34,080 nucleotides of DNA from Planctomycetia bacterium (GTDB taxonomy: Bacteria; Planctomycetota; Planctomycetia; Pirellulales; PNKZ01), in the NCBI GenBank assembly GCA_021413845.1, contig JAIOPP010000151.1, positions 1-34,080 of the forward strand. Reading direction: 5' to 3'. The notes below the pieces were generated by a model. That model was not told where the DNA came from, made no database searches, and saw nothing but the letters and a program-made list of their open reading frames with translations. The translations under genes were made by a program, and so were the position numbers. This document shows, piece after piece, positions 7,871-16,809 of the stretch. Position 1 is the first letter of the stretch. Every line of letters begins with the position of its first letter.

Positions 7871-9220
7871 ATGAATATTCAACGCCACCGTTGGCTGATG
7901 TCGCGACGCACCGTCTTGAAAGGGCTCGGCGCTTCGATCGCGCTCCCTTGGCTGGAAGCGATGAGCCTGAATGCGAAAACGCTCGCCAACGCCGGCTCGA
8001 TGGCCGAGAGCGAGATTCCGCGCCGCGCGATGTTCACCTATTGGGGGCTCGGAGTCGAGATCACCGGCTTCACGCCCGCCGATACCGGCAAGAACTACAC
8101 GCTCACGCCGTCGCTCGCACCGCTCGCGCCGTTTAAGAACGACCTGACCGTGCTGACGGGCCTGACCTCGTACACCGGCGGCCACGGCTCTTGCAGTTGC
8201 TTGCTCACCGGCTTGAACACCACGCGCAACGCCAAGACCTTGATGTCGGTCGATCAACAGCTGGCCGTGCATCACGGCGGCGCAACGCGATTCCCGTCGC
8301 TCGTGCTCGGCACGGCGCGCGAGACCGGCTTCGGCGGGCCGTTCCCGTCGACCCTCTCGTGGAGTAAGAACCACACGCCGATCACGCCGGAGAATCGGCC
8401 CGAGGTGCTCTTCGAAAAGCTCTTCGGCAGCGAAGACCACAAGACCCTCGCGGCGGCCAAGCAAGCGATGGCGCAGCGCTCGAGCCTGCTCGACTCGATC
8501 AAGGATCAAGCCAAGGCGCTCCAGCGACAAGTCGGGACGGCCGACCGCGAACGGCTCGATCAATACTTCACGTCGATTCGCGACCTCGAAGATCGGATCA
8601 AGGTCGAGGGAGATTGGATCGACCGCCCGAAGCCGAAGGTCGCTCGTCCCGACTTCGGTGCCGGCTCGCCGCGCGACCGAATCGCGAGCGACGGCCGTGG
8701 CTACTCGGAATACACGCGGCTCATGTTCGACATGATCGCGCTCGCCTTCCAGACCGACAGCACGCGCGCCGTGAGTCATATTCCTCGCTCCGAAGGAGAC
8801 GAAGCCCGCTGCTACGGCTATCTCACGAAGAGCAAGTGGGACCTGCACACTATCACGCACAACGCGCAGGAAGACGACAAGATCGAACAGTGGCGCACTC
8901 TCGACGCGCTCTACTTCGCCGAATGGGCCCACTTCCTCGGCAAGCTCAAGAGCGTGAAGGAAGGGGCCGGCACGCTCCTCGACAACACGATGGCCGCTTG
9001 GGCGACGACCAACGGCGGCCCGAACGCGCATGATTCGAAGATGCTACCACTCGTGCTCTGCGGCGGCAGCGCTCTCGGAGTCAAGCACCAAGGGCATCTG
9101 GTGCAGAAGGACGTGCCGGTGGCGAATGTTTGGCAAACGGTCGTCGAACGAGTGGGCATGCCCGTGCCCGAGGACTTCCAAGGAGGCCTCGCGACCGGCG
9201 TGGTGAAAGAGCTCGTCTAA
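7871..9220 (+). CDS. DUF1552 family protein with Tat-like signal
   Basis: A 449-aa protein opening MNIQRHRWLMSRRTVLKGLGASIALPWLEAM. The SRRTVLKG twin-arginine motif (residues 11-18) and hydrophobic stretch predict Tat export. The following 'RRAMFTYWGLGVEITGFTP' region, 'LTVLTGLTSYTGGHGSCSCLLTG', 'SVDQQLAVHHG' and the 'DRERLDQYFTSIRDLEDRI' helix are typical of DUF1552. The C-terminal part has 'GTLLDNTMAAWATTNGG' and a 'LPLVLCGGSALGVKHQGHL' segment, matching the full family length. DUF1552 proteins are found almost always next to DUF1592-type cytochrome-like genes, as here. They resemble DUF1501 in plan (Tat signal plus sulfatase-like fold), but no activity is known. The palindromic element upstream lies in the same transcript. 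Confidence 0.92.
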   Translation: MNIQRHRWLMSRRTVLKGLGASIALPWLEAMSLNAKTLANAGSMAESEIPRRAMFTYWGLGVEITGFTPADTGKNYTLTPSLAPLAPFKNDLTVLTGLTSYTGGHGSCSCLLTGLNTTRNAKTLMSVDQQLAVHHGGATRFPSLVLGTARETGFGGPFPSTLSWSKNHTPITPENRPEVLFEKLFGSEDHKTLAAAKQAMAQRSSLLDSIKDQAKALQRQVGTADRERLDQYFTSIRDLEDRIKVEGDWIDRPKPKVARPDFGAGSPRDRIASDGRGYSEYTRLMFDMIALAFQTDSTRAVSHIPRSEGDEARCYGYLTKSKWDLHTITHNAQEDDKIEQWRTLDALYFAEWAHFLGKLKSVKEGAGTLLDNTMAAWATTNGGPNAHDSKMLPLVLCGGSALGVKHQGHLVQKDVPVANVWQTVVERVGMPVPEDFQGGLATGVVKELV

Positions 9221-9262
9221 GCCGTGATCGATTGCGAACGGACGCGCTGCCGACGTGATGTC

Positions 9263-12238
9263 TTATTTGAGCGGCAGAACGAAGTCGTCGATCACGCGCA
9301 CCAGCGGTTGGCCGCCGTTTTCTCGTTCGCTGCCGAGGACGAAGTCGTAGGAGCCGTCTTGTTTCTTCAGGTCGGGTAGGAAGCAGCGGACGATATGGTC
9401 GAAGTCGCGCGCGCCGCGGCCTCCCGTTTCCAAGGCCACGGCCAAGTGCGGCACGACCGCGATGCGGCCGTCGCGCGCGATCCGCACCTCGTAGAAGTTC
9501 ACGCTCTTCGATAGTTCGCCGTCGAGCGCCGTCTGGAAAAAGATCCGGCCGTTCGGCGCGCTCCAGATCCACGCGCTGGGGAGTCCGTAGCTGAGCGGCA
9601 CGATCGGTTGATCCGCGGAATTGCGAAGCCGGATGCCGTCGACGAAACGTCGCTGGGCAACGCTATAGGTCAACACGGTCCCGCCCCCTTGCATCGCCAC
9701 GAGGAATTGCCGACAGGGAGAAAACACGATGTTGCTCGATGCATCCTGACCTTCGGGAAGCGCAGGCAGCGAGAAGCCGTAAAGGTCGCGAAGATCCCCG
9801 CCCGACGCGCAATCGTAGACGAAGATCTTAGGGTCTTGGTTTTTGGGACGCTGTGTCGGATCTTCGATGTCTGCGACGTACTCGGGCCGAATATTGCCGC
9901 CGGCGACGAAAATTTCTTGTCGCGGCGCCGCTCCCGAAGTCGAGAACATTACGCGGCTCACGGGCGTGTAGAGACCGAAGCAGCGGTTCATCTCCACCGC
10001 CGTGCGACTCGTGCCCAAAGTGCGCGGGTCGAACAGTTCTAAGCCGGCCGAACGAGCGCCGCCGCCGCGAGCGGGTCGTCCGCGGCCGATGTCGATGAGG
10101 CGTCCATCGGTCGTCGGGAAAATGTGCAAGAAGTCCTTGACGTTGTCTCGTGCGACGCCGTCGATCGGCTTGGGGGAAAGCTTGGCGTGAAAACTTTCGA
10201 CCGCGTACGCGTCGACCGGCCGGCCGGCCTCGGCATACTTGAGCCGCGCCATGCCGGTGTAGCCCATCATATAGAGCCACGACGCGTCGTCGTGCTCGAC
10301 CCAGGTCGCGTTGTACGGCCCCAGGCCGACTCCCACGGGAAAGCCGGTCTTCCGACCGTCGACCGTTTGCGTGAGATAAGATTTGTAGACCTTTCGATCG
10401 GCGGCGCGGCGCGAGAAGTCGAGCTTCGAGAAGAAGTAGTTGTACTCGCAGACGCCGATCGCTTGATCGGCTTCGCCCGGTATGGGAATCACCGCATAGG
10501 CCGGCCCTTGCGAGACGCCCGACATCGAGGCCGCGACCGTGCCGTAGCGTTGCGGATCGCTCTTGAGCTTCGTCGTGATATCGAAGCGAATCGTCAGCTC
10601 TCCGGTCGGCGCACCGGCGAAGGTCGAGAGATAGCGACCATCGGGGCCGGCGATTCGCTCGGCCGGAGCGTCGGGCATCGTGAGCGCGAGCGCGGCCCGC
10701 GAGATGGCGAACTCGCCGTATTGCTGGCGCACGAACTGTCGACCTGCTCCGCCGACGTTGATGAAGCGTTGCCGTTGCAAGCCTTTGATCGTTTCGGCTT
10801 CGGTCGGAGGCAACGGCTTGCCGGCCGCATCCACCTTGTCTTCGATCGTCTTGATGACGGCGAGCCGCTCGGTGTTGCCGGCCGCATCCAAGTCGAGGCG
10901 GAAGGTGCCGAATGTGAGACCGTGCTTGGTCGCAGTCGGAGGGCCGACTCGTCGCATAGCTCCGACCTTCACCTCGTCGGCATACATCGGAAACTGCGCC
11001 TGAGGCCAACAGGCGGCATGCAGGCGAATGTCGCGGCGAAACGCTTCCGCATCGTGCCAGTTTTCCTGCGGCACGGAGACGACGCCGTTGCAGGTTTCAA
11101 AGTTGCCGTTCGGCGTGTTCACCCGATAGTTGCGGTCGAACACGATATAGACTCGGCCGCGCGTGCAAACGACCTGGCCGAGATCGGCATCCCAGGTGCG
11201 ATTCCAACCGGCGTCGGTCGGCAGAAACTTGTGCGCCCCGGCTCCAAAGCTTACGGGCGGCTGCTCGAACTTGCCGGTGTGAGGATTGAACCGCACGATC
11301 CCCGCTCCATCCGGAACGTTCGTAATGTAGATGCGCCCTTGGTCGTCGACTTCAACGGTCTGCCCTCCTTGATACAGGCCGGTCGAAGAGCCGCCGAGCA
11401 TGTTGTATCCCTCGGGTGCGTTCCAGCGCTTGTTGTGCAACTCGCGCTCTTCGGTCGTATGGATCGCGAACTTATCGAGCGGGAGCGTGATGACTTCGTC
11501 TCCCTGCTTGTCGAGCCAGGCCCGATCGAGCGGCACTTCGACGAGCATCTTGCGCCATTCCTTGAGCTTCGTAGAAGCTTCGTCGAACAGCGGCTTGCGG
11601 TAGGAGAAGTACAAGCTGCACTTCGTCGCATCGTCGGGAGCGAAGCTTTGCCGCGAGACGATCACGGCGTTGACGGATCCGCTGCCGGGCAGGTCGACAT
11701 CGGTGATGACGGGATACGTGATCTCGCCGCTGGTTACGGTGCGAGCAGGATCGACGAGTTTTTGCATTCGGAACGCGGCCACATCGGGAAGCGCGATGCG
11801 GGGCGTTGCCGCAGGCTCGAGCTGCGAGCCGGATTCGATCGCAGCGAACCGGCCGCTCGGCATCGGCAACGTGCCGGGAGTCGTCACGACGGGGACCGGA
11901 TCGACGCGCTCCGAGAGCACCGGATTTCCCTCGCCGTTTTTCACTTCAAGCGCAACGCTCGCGCATGCGCCGTAGCCCCGGACGTCGATCACCAACGCCT
12001 CGGGGAGCAGCCGATCGGCAAGATTCACTTTAAAGATTTTCTCGCCGCCGGCACCGTTCAGCCGGATGGTCCCGTTCAGTTTCTTATGCACTTGCCGCAG
12101 TTGATCCAACTGCGGGATCTGTACGATCAGCTCATCACCGCTACGAAACGCGAAGTCGGCAGCCGAAAGCGACGACGACCAGAGCAGAAACGCAATCGTT
12201 GCGATCAGCGAACGATCGAGCCGGAAAAGGGTCGTCAT
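9263..12238 (-). CDS. Large secreted protein of unknown function, propeller-like
   Basis: A 991-aa protein with an N-terminal signal peptide (MTTLFRLDRSLIATIAFLLWSSSLSAA, cleavage near residue 27). I do not recognise a named family. The segments 'GGQTVEVDDQGRIYITNVPDGAGIVRFNPHTG' (read in pieces), 'IFVYDCASGGDLRDLYGF', 'SNIVFSPCRQFLVAMQGGGTVLTY' and 'AWIWSAPNGRIFFQTALDG' look like NHL/SMP-30-like beta-propeller blades. The first 250 residues, before the propeller-like part, are a separate region. It has few cysteines and no transmembrane segment beyond the signal. It is downstream of a small secreted protein gene (101-nt gap, same strand), so the two are probably one operon. It converges with the DUF1552 gene with only 42 nt between stops and no obvious terminator. 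Possible role: an extracellular binding or catalytic protein; not assignable from sequence. Confidence 0.85.
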   Translation of the reverse strand: MTTLFRLDRSLIATIAFLLWSSSLSAADFAFRSGDELIVQIPQLDQLRQVHKKLNGTIRLNGAGGEKIFKVNLADRLLPEALVIDVRGYGACASVALEVKNGEGNPVLSERVDPVPVVTTPGTLPMPSGRFAAIESGSQLEPAATPRIALPDVAAFRMQKLVDPARTVTSGEITYPVITDVDLPGSGSVNAVIVSRQSFAPDDATKCSLYFSYRKPLFDEASTKLKEWRKMLVEVPLDRAWLDKQGDEVITLPLDKFAIHTTEERELHNKRWNAPEGYNMLGGSSTGLYQGGQTVEVDDQGRIYITNVPDGAGIVRFNPHTGKFEQPPVSFGAGAHKFLPTDAGWNRTWDADLGQVVCTRGRVYIVFDRNYRVNTPNGNFETCNGVVSVPQENWHDAEAFRRDIRLHAACWPQAQFPMYADEVKVGAMRRVGPPTATKHGLTFGTFRLDLDAAGNTERLAVIKTIEDKVDAAGKPLPPTEAETIKGLQRQRFINVGGAGRQFVRQQYGEFAISRAALALTMPDAPAERIAGPDGRYLSTFAGAPTGELTIRFDITTKLKSDPQRYGTVAASMSGVSQGPAYAVIPIPGEADQAIGVCEYNYFFSKLDFSRRAADRKVYKSYLTQTVDGRKTGFPVGVGLGPYNATWVEHDDASWLYMMGYTGMARLKYAEAGRPVDAYAVESFHAKLSPKPIDGVARDNVKDFLHIFPTTDGRLIDIGRGRPARGGGARSAGLELFDPRTLGTSRTAVEMNRCFGLYTPVSRVMFSTSGAAPRQEIFVAGGNIRPEYVADIEDPTQRPKNQDPKIFVYDCASGGDLRDLYGFSLPALPEGQDASSNIVFSPCRQFLVAMQGGGTVLTYSVAQRRFVDGIRLRNSADQPIVPLSYGLPSAWIWSAPNGRIFFQTALDGELSKSVNFYEVRIARDGRIAVVPHLAVALETGGRGARDFDHIVRCFLPDLKKQDGSYDFVLGSERENGGQPLVRVIDDFVLPLK

Positions 12239-12339
12239 AGGTGAGTTGCCTGCTAGGTGAGAGCTTGGGGGACAGGCGTTCGAGATTGTGCGCGGTCCGT
12301 AGACTGCCCCTTGGAACGCAGCAATGCAGGCCGGATTTC

Positions 12340-12867
12340 TTATTTGTCATACAGCATGAAGTTTGCCCGCAACGTTCGTTTGACGGCGGTGAGCTCGGCA
12401 GGCGTGAGCGGTGGTTCGGCGAGCAAGTCCTTTCGTCGCGCTTCGGCCGCCTCTTTGCTTTCGGCCTGCACAAGCCGACTGAAACCGTTCGAGTCGCGCA
12501 TGTGATACCAGTTCGGCATGTAGGCTTGGTTCGTTTGATTCAGCACCGGCAACTGCAACCGAATCCGGCCGCCGAGTTCGGGGTAGTCGATCGTCACGTG
12601 TCCTTTTCCGTCGCCGGTGATTCCTTCGAGACCATCGGCCGTGTCGGTTCTGAGAGTGTAAGTCTCGCCGGGGGCCAAGATGAGCGCCTCGGTCCAAGTC
12701 GCACCGCTGCGGCGCGCGAGCCGAAACGAAAACGGTTTCGCATCGAGATTGTGAATGCGACCCTCTTTCGGCGGCGGCCCGCTCGGTTCGGCTCCCAGCG
12801 CGGTCAGGGGTGATACCGTCGCGGCACACAAGAGGATGCAGGCGCATGTGATGACGGAGCGAGACAT
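12340..12867 (-). CDS. Small secreted protein of unknown function
   Basis: A 175-aa protein. The start at 12867 (MSRSVITCACILLCAATVSPLTALGAEP) gives a signal peptide, and a GAGG element sits about 9 nt upstream; an alternative ATG at 12897 would add 10 residues and has no clear ribosome site. The mature part begins with a beta-rich region ('NLDAKPFSFRLARRSG', 'LILAPGETYTLRT', 'HVTIDYPELGGRIRLQLPVL'). It ends in a charged helical region ('AAEARRKDLLAEPPLTPAELTAVKRTL'). I recognise no family; the beta part could be a small immunoglobulin-like sandwich. Same strand and just upstream of the 991-aa secreted protein, so a two-gene secreted unit is likely. Confidence 0.75.
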   Translation of the reverse strand: MSRSVITCACILLCAATVSPLTALGAEPSGPPPKEGRIHNLDAKPFSFRLARRSGATWTEALILAPGETYTLRTDTADGLEGITGDGKGHVTIDYPELGGRIRLQLPVLNQTNQAYMPNWYHMRDSNGFSRLVQAESKEAAEARRKDLLAEPPLTPAELTAVKRTLRANFMLYDK

Positions 12868-12954
12868 AGCGATGAACCTCAAGGTTGTAAAAGACATGCT
12901 GCTGGAAAGTTCATCGTACTCACCCGACAAACGAACTGCCATGCTGCGGCCGAA

Positions 12955-12977
12955 CACCCGAAATGTTATTTTGGGTG
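12955..12977. promoter_or_regulatory. Inverted repeat in the divergent 12868-13101 gap
   Basis: Arms cacccgaaa and ttttgggtg (one mismatch) around tgtta. It lies between the minus-strand secreted-protein gene and the plus-strand YHS-like gene and could be an operator. It lacks a T-run, so terminator function is unlikely. Structural observation only. Confidence 0.3.
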
Positions 12978-13101
12978 CTATTCTGCCGGCCGCGGCGTGA
13001 GTCGTTAGGCGTTGATGAATTTGCCGGAAAATAGTTGCAAATCCCTCGGCAACTTGCGATATCAACAGCATCCAGACGGTGCAATTCAAAGGAACATCAA
13101 C

Positions 13102-13746
13102 ATGGCAAACATCGACGATCTCGTCGCGCGGATCGATTCGGAATTCTCCGCCAGCGAGCAGCGTGTCAAGCATTTGCAAAACGAAGCCTTGGCGGCCTAT
13201 GAAGGTCGCCAGGAGCGATTCAAGACGTTCCTTAAGACCTGCGAACGCCTGCAAGACGTCTGGCGTCCGCGGTTGGAAACGCTGGCGAAGAAATTCGGCG
13301 ACGAAGTGAAGGTGTCGCCGAGCGTGGTGCGCGGCGAGCGGCATGTGACGCTCGACTTCAAATCACCATTGGCTGCCGTAAAGCTGGCGTTCTCGGCCTC
13401 GACCGATCCCGACGTCCGCAAGCTCGTGTTGCAATACGACCTGGAGATCTTGCCGATCTTGATGGAGTTTCCGCGGCACGCGCAATTTGAGGCTCCGCTC
13501 GACAACATCGACGCGGCCTCGGTCGGCAAATGGATCGATGACCGCATCGTCGATTTCGTGAAGTCGTATCTCGCGATGCAGCACAATCAGTACTATCTCA
13601 AAGACCACATGGTGACCGATCCGATCTCCGGCACGTCGTTGCCGAAGTTCGCAGCCGCGGCGACGCACCTACAAGACGGCGTGACCTACCACTTCATCTC
13701 CGAAAAGACCCGCGATGAGTTCGTCGCCCGCGGCGGCAAGAAGTAA
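13102..13746 (+). CDS. YHS-like domain protein coupled to PPK2
   Basis: A 214-aa soluble protein. The ATG at 13102 has AAAGGA about 8 nt upstream; the frame stays open back to 13012, but without a ribosome site. Residues 1-70 are a charged, helical, coiled-coil-like segment. The middle ('HVTLDFKSPLAAVKLAFSAS', 'LVLQYDLEILPILMEF') is alpha/beta. The C-terminus (about 170-208: 'VTDPISGTSLPKFAAAAT', then 'GVTYHFISEKTRDEF') resembles a YHS domain, in which a DPVCGM-type element is followed by 'G-x-x-Y-x-F-C-s' and 'F'. The cysteines normally present are replaced, so a metal role is doubtful. Its stop codon overlaps the start of the polyphosphate kinase by one base (TAATG), which strongly suggests translational coupling. 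Function unknown; a regulator or partner of PPK2 is an inference. Confidence 0.8.
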   Translation: MANIDDLVARIDSEFSASEQRVKHLQNEALAAYEGRQERFKTFLKTCERLQDVWRPRLETLAKKFGDEVKVSPSVVRGERHVTLDFKSPLAAVKLAFSASTDPDVRKLVLQYDLEILPILMEFPRHAQFEAPLDNIDAASVGKWIDDRIVDFVKSYLAMQHNQYYLKDHMVTDPISGTSLPKFAAAATHLQDGVTYHFISEKTRDEFVARGGKK

Positions 13747-14561
13747 TGGGCCGCGCCGATAAGCACACGGATGTCGAACCCACCCAGGAAAAGCTCAAGC
13801 GTAAGGATTACGATCGCGAGCTGGAAAAGCTGCATGTCGAGCTCGTCAAGCTGCAGGAGTGGACGAAGCACCGTGGCCTGAAGATCTGCATTGTTTTCGA
13901 GGGACGCGACGGGGCAGGCAAGGGGGGGACGATCAAGGCTCTCACCGAGCGCGTGAGCCCGCGCGTGTTTCGCGTCTATGCGCTTCCGCCGCCGACCGAG
14001 CGCGAGAAGTCGCAGATGTATTTGCAGCGCTATGTGCCGCTGCTGCCGGCCGCCGGCGAGATCACGATCTTCGATCGCAGTTGGTACAACCGAGCCGGCG
14101 TCGAGCGCGTGATGGGCTTCTGCCCCGAAGAGCAAGTCGACGGATTTCTGAATGCGGTGCCGGGCGTCGAGAAAGCGATCGTCGATTCGGGCGTGCTCTT
14201 ATTGAAATACTGGCTCGAGGTGAGCCCGGAAGAGCAGACGCGCCGCATCGAGGGTCGAATCCACGACGGTCGCAAGATCTGGAAGCTCTCGCCGATGGAT
14301 CTCAAGTCGTACGGTCGTTGGTACGACTATTCCCGCGCTCGCGACGCGATGTTCGCAGCGACCGACTCCGCATGGGCGCCGTGGTACGTCGTCCGCAGCG
14401 ACGACAAGAAGCGGGCTCGGCTCAACGTCATCAGCCATCTGCTGAGCCAAGTCGAGTATCGGGACGTGCCGCGCGAGAAGATCAAGTTGCCGAAACGGCA
14501 AAAGGACAAGAGCTACGTCGAGTCGAAGCATCCGTTCAAATTCATCCCGGAGAAGTTTTAG
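13746..14561 (+). CDS. ppk2: Polyphosphate kinase 2 (PPK2 family)
   Basis: A 271-aa protein of usual one-domain PPK2 length. These enzymes move phosphate between polyphosphate and nucleotides in the cytoplasm. Walker A is 'FEGRDGAGKGG' (about 51-61, with G where GRDAAGKGG is common). Walker B is 'ITIFDRSWYNRAGVERVMGF' (about 106-125), followed by the lid region 'ARDAMFAATDSAWAPWYVV' and a basic end ('VPREKIKLPKRQKDK'). A one-domain PPK2 with this pattern belongs to the class I type and generally favours NDP phosphorylation with polyphosphate; which nucleotide it prefers cannot be read here. The start overlaps the upstream YHS-like gene's stop, and glgX follows after 12 nt. The set therefore links polyphosphate and glycogen metabolism. 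Confidence 0.93.
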   Translation: MGRADKHTDVEPTQEKLKRKDYDRELEKLHVELVKLQEWTKHRGLKICIVFEGRDGAGKGGTIKALTERVSPRVFRVYALPPPTEREKSQMYLQRYVPLLPAAGEITIFDRSWYNRAGVERVMGFCPEEQVDGFLNAVPGVEKAIVDSGVLLLKYWLEVSPEEQTRRIEGRIHDGRKIWKLSPMDLKSYGRWYDYSRARDAMFAATDSAWAPWYVVRSDDKKRARLNVISHLLSQVEYRDVPREKIKLPKRQKDKSYVESKHPFKFIPEKF

Positions 14562-14573
14562 TCAGCCACGTTT

Positions 14574-16703
14574 ATGCGATCTTCCCTCTCCACGGCGCAA
14601 CCTCCGAGCGACGAAGCAAGCGAACTTAAACTCGCGAGTCCGACGACGCTTCCTCCCTCGGGACGAAGCGCGCCGCTCGGAGCTACGTGCGTCGACGGCG
14701 GCGTCAATTTCAGTCTCTACTCGCGCACGGCGGCCGGTGTCGAACTGCTGCTGTTCGAGCGGGTCGACGATGCACGGCCGTCGCAGATCATCACGCTCGA
14801 CCCGGTCGCGAATCGCACCTATCACTACTGGCATGCGTTCGTGCCGGATCTTACGGCCGGACAATTGTACGGCTATCGCGTTCGCGGCCCTGTCGATGCG
14901 TTGCTCGTGCAGCGTTTCGACCCTGAGAAGTTGCTGCTCGATCCCTATGGTCGGGCCGTCGCCGTGCCTGCGAATTACGACCGCGGCGCAGCAGGGCGAC
15001 CCGGCGACAACGGGGCCACGGCGATGAAGAGCGTCGTCGTCGACCCGAGCACCTACGATTGGGAAGGAGACAAGCCGCTGCGGCATTCGTCGACGCAGAC
15101 GATCATCTACGAGCTGCACGTGCGCGGCTTCACGAAGCACGCGAACTCCGGTGTCGACGAAGCGAAGCGCGGCACATATGCCGGCGTCGTCGAGAAGATT
15201 CCTTATCTGAAAGAGTTGGGCATTACCGCGGTCGAGTTGCTGCCGGTGTTTCAATTCGATCCGCAGGATTGCCCCGCCGGGCGAACGAACTATTGGGGCT
15301 ACGCACCGATCTCGTTCTTCGCCCCGCACTTGGCTTATAGCTCGCAGCCGTGTCCCTTGGCCGCGATCGACGAATTCCGCGACATGGTCAAAGCGCTGCA
15401 CCGCGCGGGGATCGAGGTCATTCTCGATGTCGTGTTCAATCACACGGCCGAAGGCAGCGAGGCTGGGCCGACGCTTTCATTCCGCGGCATCGACGATCCG
15501 ACGTACTACATTCTCGAAGGTGCGAATCGAACCTACGCGAATTACACCGGCTGCGGCAACACGCTCAACGCCAACCATCCCGTCGTGCGGCGTTTGATCG
15601 TCGATAGCCTGCGCTACTGGGTCGAGGAACTGCACGTCGACGGGTTTCGCTTCGATCTCGCCTCGATCCTTTCGCGCGACCCGTCGGGCCGGCCGATTCC
15701 CGATGCGCCGGTGTTGTGGGATATCGAGTCTGATCCCGTATTGGCGGGGACGAAGTTGATCGCCGAAGCGTGGGACGCCGGCGGACTGTATCAAGTCGGC
15801 AGTTTCGTCGGCGACGCTTGGAAAGAGTGGAACGGTCGATTCCGCGACGACATCCGCGACTTTCTCCGCGGCGAATCCGGCTCGCTGCGGCGCGCGGCCG
15901 ATCGCTTCGTCGGCAGTCCCGAGGTGTATGGTCACAAGTTGCGTGAAGCGGAGCAATCGGTGAACTTCGTCACTTGCCACGACGGCTTCACGCTCAACGA
16001 CTTGGTCTCGTACAACGGCAAGCATAACGAAGCGAACGGCGAGCACAATCGCGACGGCGCAGACGACAACCGCAGCTGGAACTGCGGTGTCGAAGGACCG
16101 ACCGACGATCCGGAGATCGAGCAGCTGCGCAATCGGCAAGTGAAGAACTTTCTCACGCTGACGCTGATGTCGCTCGGTGTGCCCATGATCCTCATGGGCG
16201 ACGAAGTCCGACGAACCCAGCTCGGCAACAACAACGCTTATTGCCTCGATGATGAATCGAACTGGTTCGATTGGTCGCTCGTCGAACGACACGCCGACGT
16301 GCTTCGCTTTGCGAGCTTGCTCTGCGCTCGGCGTACGGCCCGCGATGCGACGCACGAACAGGGCCGGCTCAGCATCATCGAAATGTTGCGAAAGTCGAAC
16401 CATGCTTGGCACGGCGTCCGGCTCAATCAACCGGACTGGGGCGATTCGTCGCGCAGCATCGCCCTTACGGCCGAATTGCCGCGCGATGGGATGACCATTC
16501 ATCTGATCTTCAATGCGTACCACGATCCGCTGGAGTTCGAACTGCCGACGACGATCGATGGTCGACCCTGGCGGCGCTGGATCGACACCGGCCTCGAGTC
16601 GCCGCACGATATCGTCCCTTGGCAGGAAGCCCCACCGACCACGGAGCCGGCGTATTCCGCGGCGTCTCGGTCGGTCGTACTGCTGTTCTCCGGCGGAGGT
16701 TAG
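14574..16703 (+). CDS. glgX: Glycogen debranching enzyme, GlgX type (GH13 subfamily 11)
   Basis: A 709-aa cytoplasmic enzyme that hydrolyses alpha-1,6 branch points in glycogen or limit dextrins. An N-terminal CBM48/isoamylase-N domain ('PLGATCVDGGVNFSLYSRTA', about 34-53) is followed by the GH13 barrel. Visible motifs: 'DVVFNHTAEG' (about 285-294), 'DGFRFDLAS' with nucleophile Asp361, 'KLIAEAWDAGG' with acid/base Glu398, and 'VTCHDGFTLNDLVSYNGKHN' with Asp470. The 'KHNEANGEHNRDG' segment is typical of GlgX/TreX. All three catalytic residues are present and the length is normal. It is 12 nt after ppk2, probably in the same transcript, with no clear Shine-Dalgarno. Glucose-phosphate made after debranching could enter glycolysis at the phosphofructokinase encoded 5 kb downstream. 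Confidence 0.93.
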   Translation: MRSSLSTAQPPSDEASELKLASPTTLPPSGRSAPLGATCVDGGVNFSLYSRTAAGVELLLFERVDDARPSQIITLDPVANRTYHYWHAFVPDLTAGQLYGYRVRGPVDALLVQRFDPEKLLLDPYGRAVAVPANYDRGAAGRPGDNGATAMKSVVVDPSTYDWEGDKPLRHSSTQTIIYELHVRGFTKHANSGVDEAKRGTYAGVVEKIPYLKELGITAVELLPVFQFDPQDCPAGRTNYWGYAPISFFAPHLAYSSQPCPLAAIDEFRDMVKALHRAGIEVILDVVFNHTAEGSEAGPTLSFRGIDDPTYYILEGANRTYANYTGCGNTLNANHPVVRRLIVDSLRYWVEELHVDGFRFDLASILSRDPSGRPIPDAPVLWDIESDPVLAGTKLIAEAWDAGGLYQVGSFVGDAWKEWNGRFRDDIRDFLRGESGSLRRAADRFVGSPEVYGHKLREAEQSVNFVTCHDGFTLNDLVSYNGKHNEANGEHNRDGADDNRSWNCGVEGPTDDPEIEQLRNRQVKNFLTLTLMSLGVPMILMGDEVRRTQLGNNNAYCLDDESNWFDWSLVERHADVLRFASLLCARRTARDATHEQGRLSIIEMLRKSNHAWHGVRLNQPDWGDSSRSIALTAELPRDGMTIHLIFNAYHDPLEFELPTTIDGRPWRRWIDTGLESPHDIVPWQEAPPTTEPAYSAASRSVVLLFSGGG

Positions 16704-16809
16704 CTCCGGTGATCATTTATTCGGTGTCGGTGCAGGTCGCCTAAATATTATCAAACCGAAACACTCTGCCCAAATCGCGCAGCGGCGATATATTGAACGG
16801 CCGCAACTC

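Noticed and set aside
10124-12244. 706-aa plus-strand ORF opposite the 991-aa gene
   Set aside because: Arg/Asp/Val-rich shadow of a high-GC gene; no domains, while the minus strand has a signal peptide and ordered propeller-like segments.
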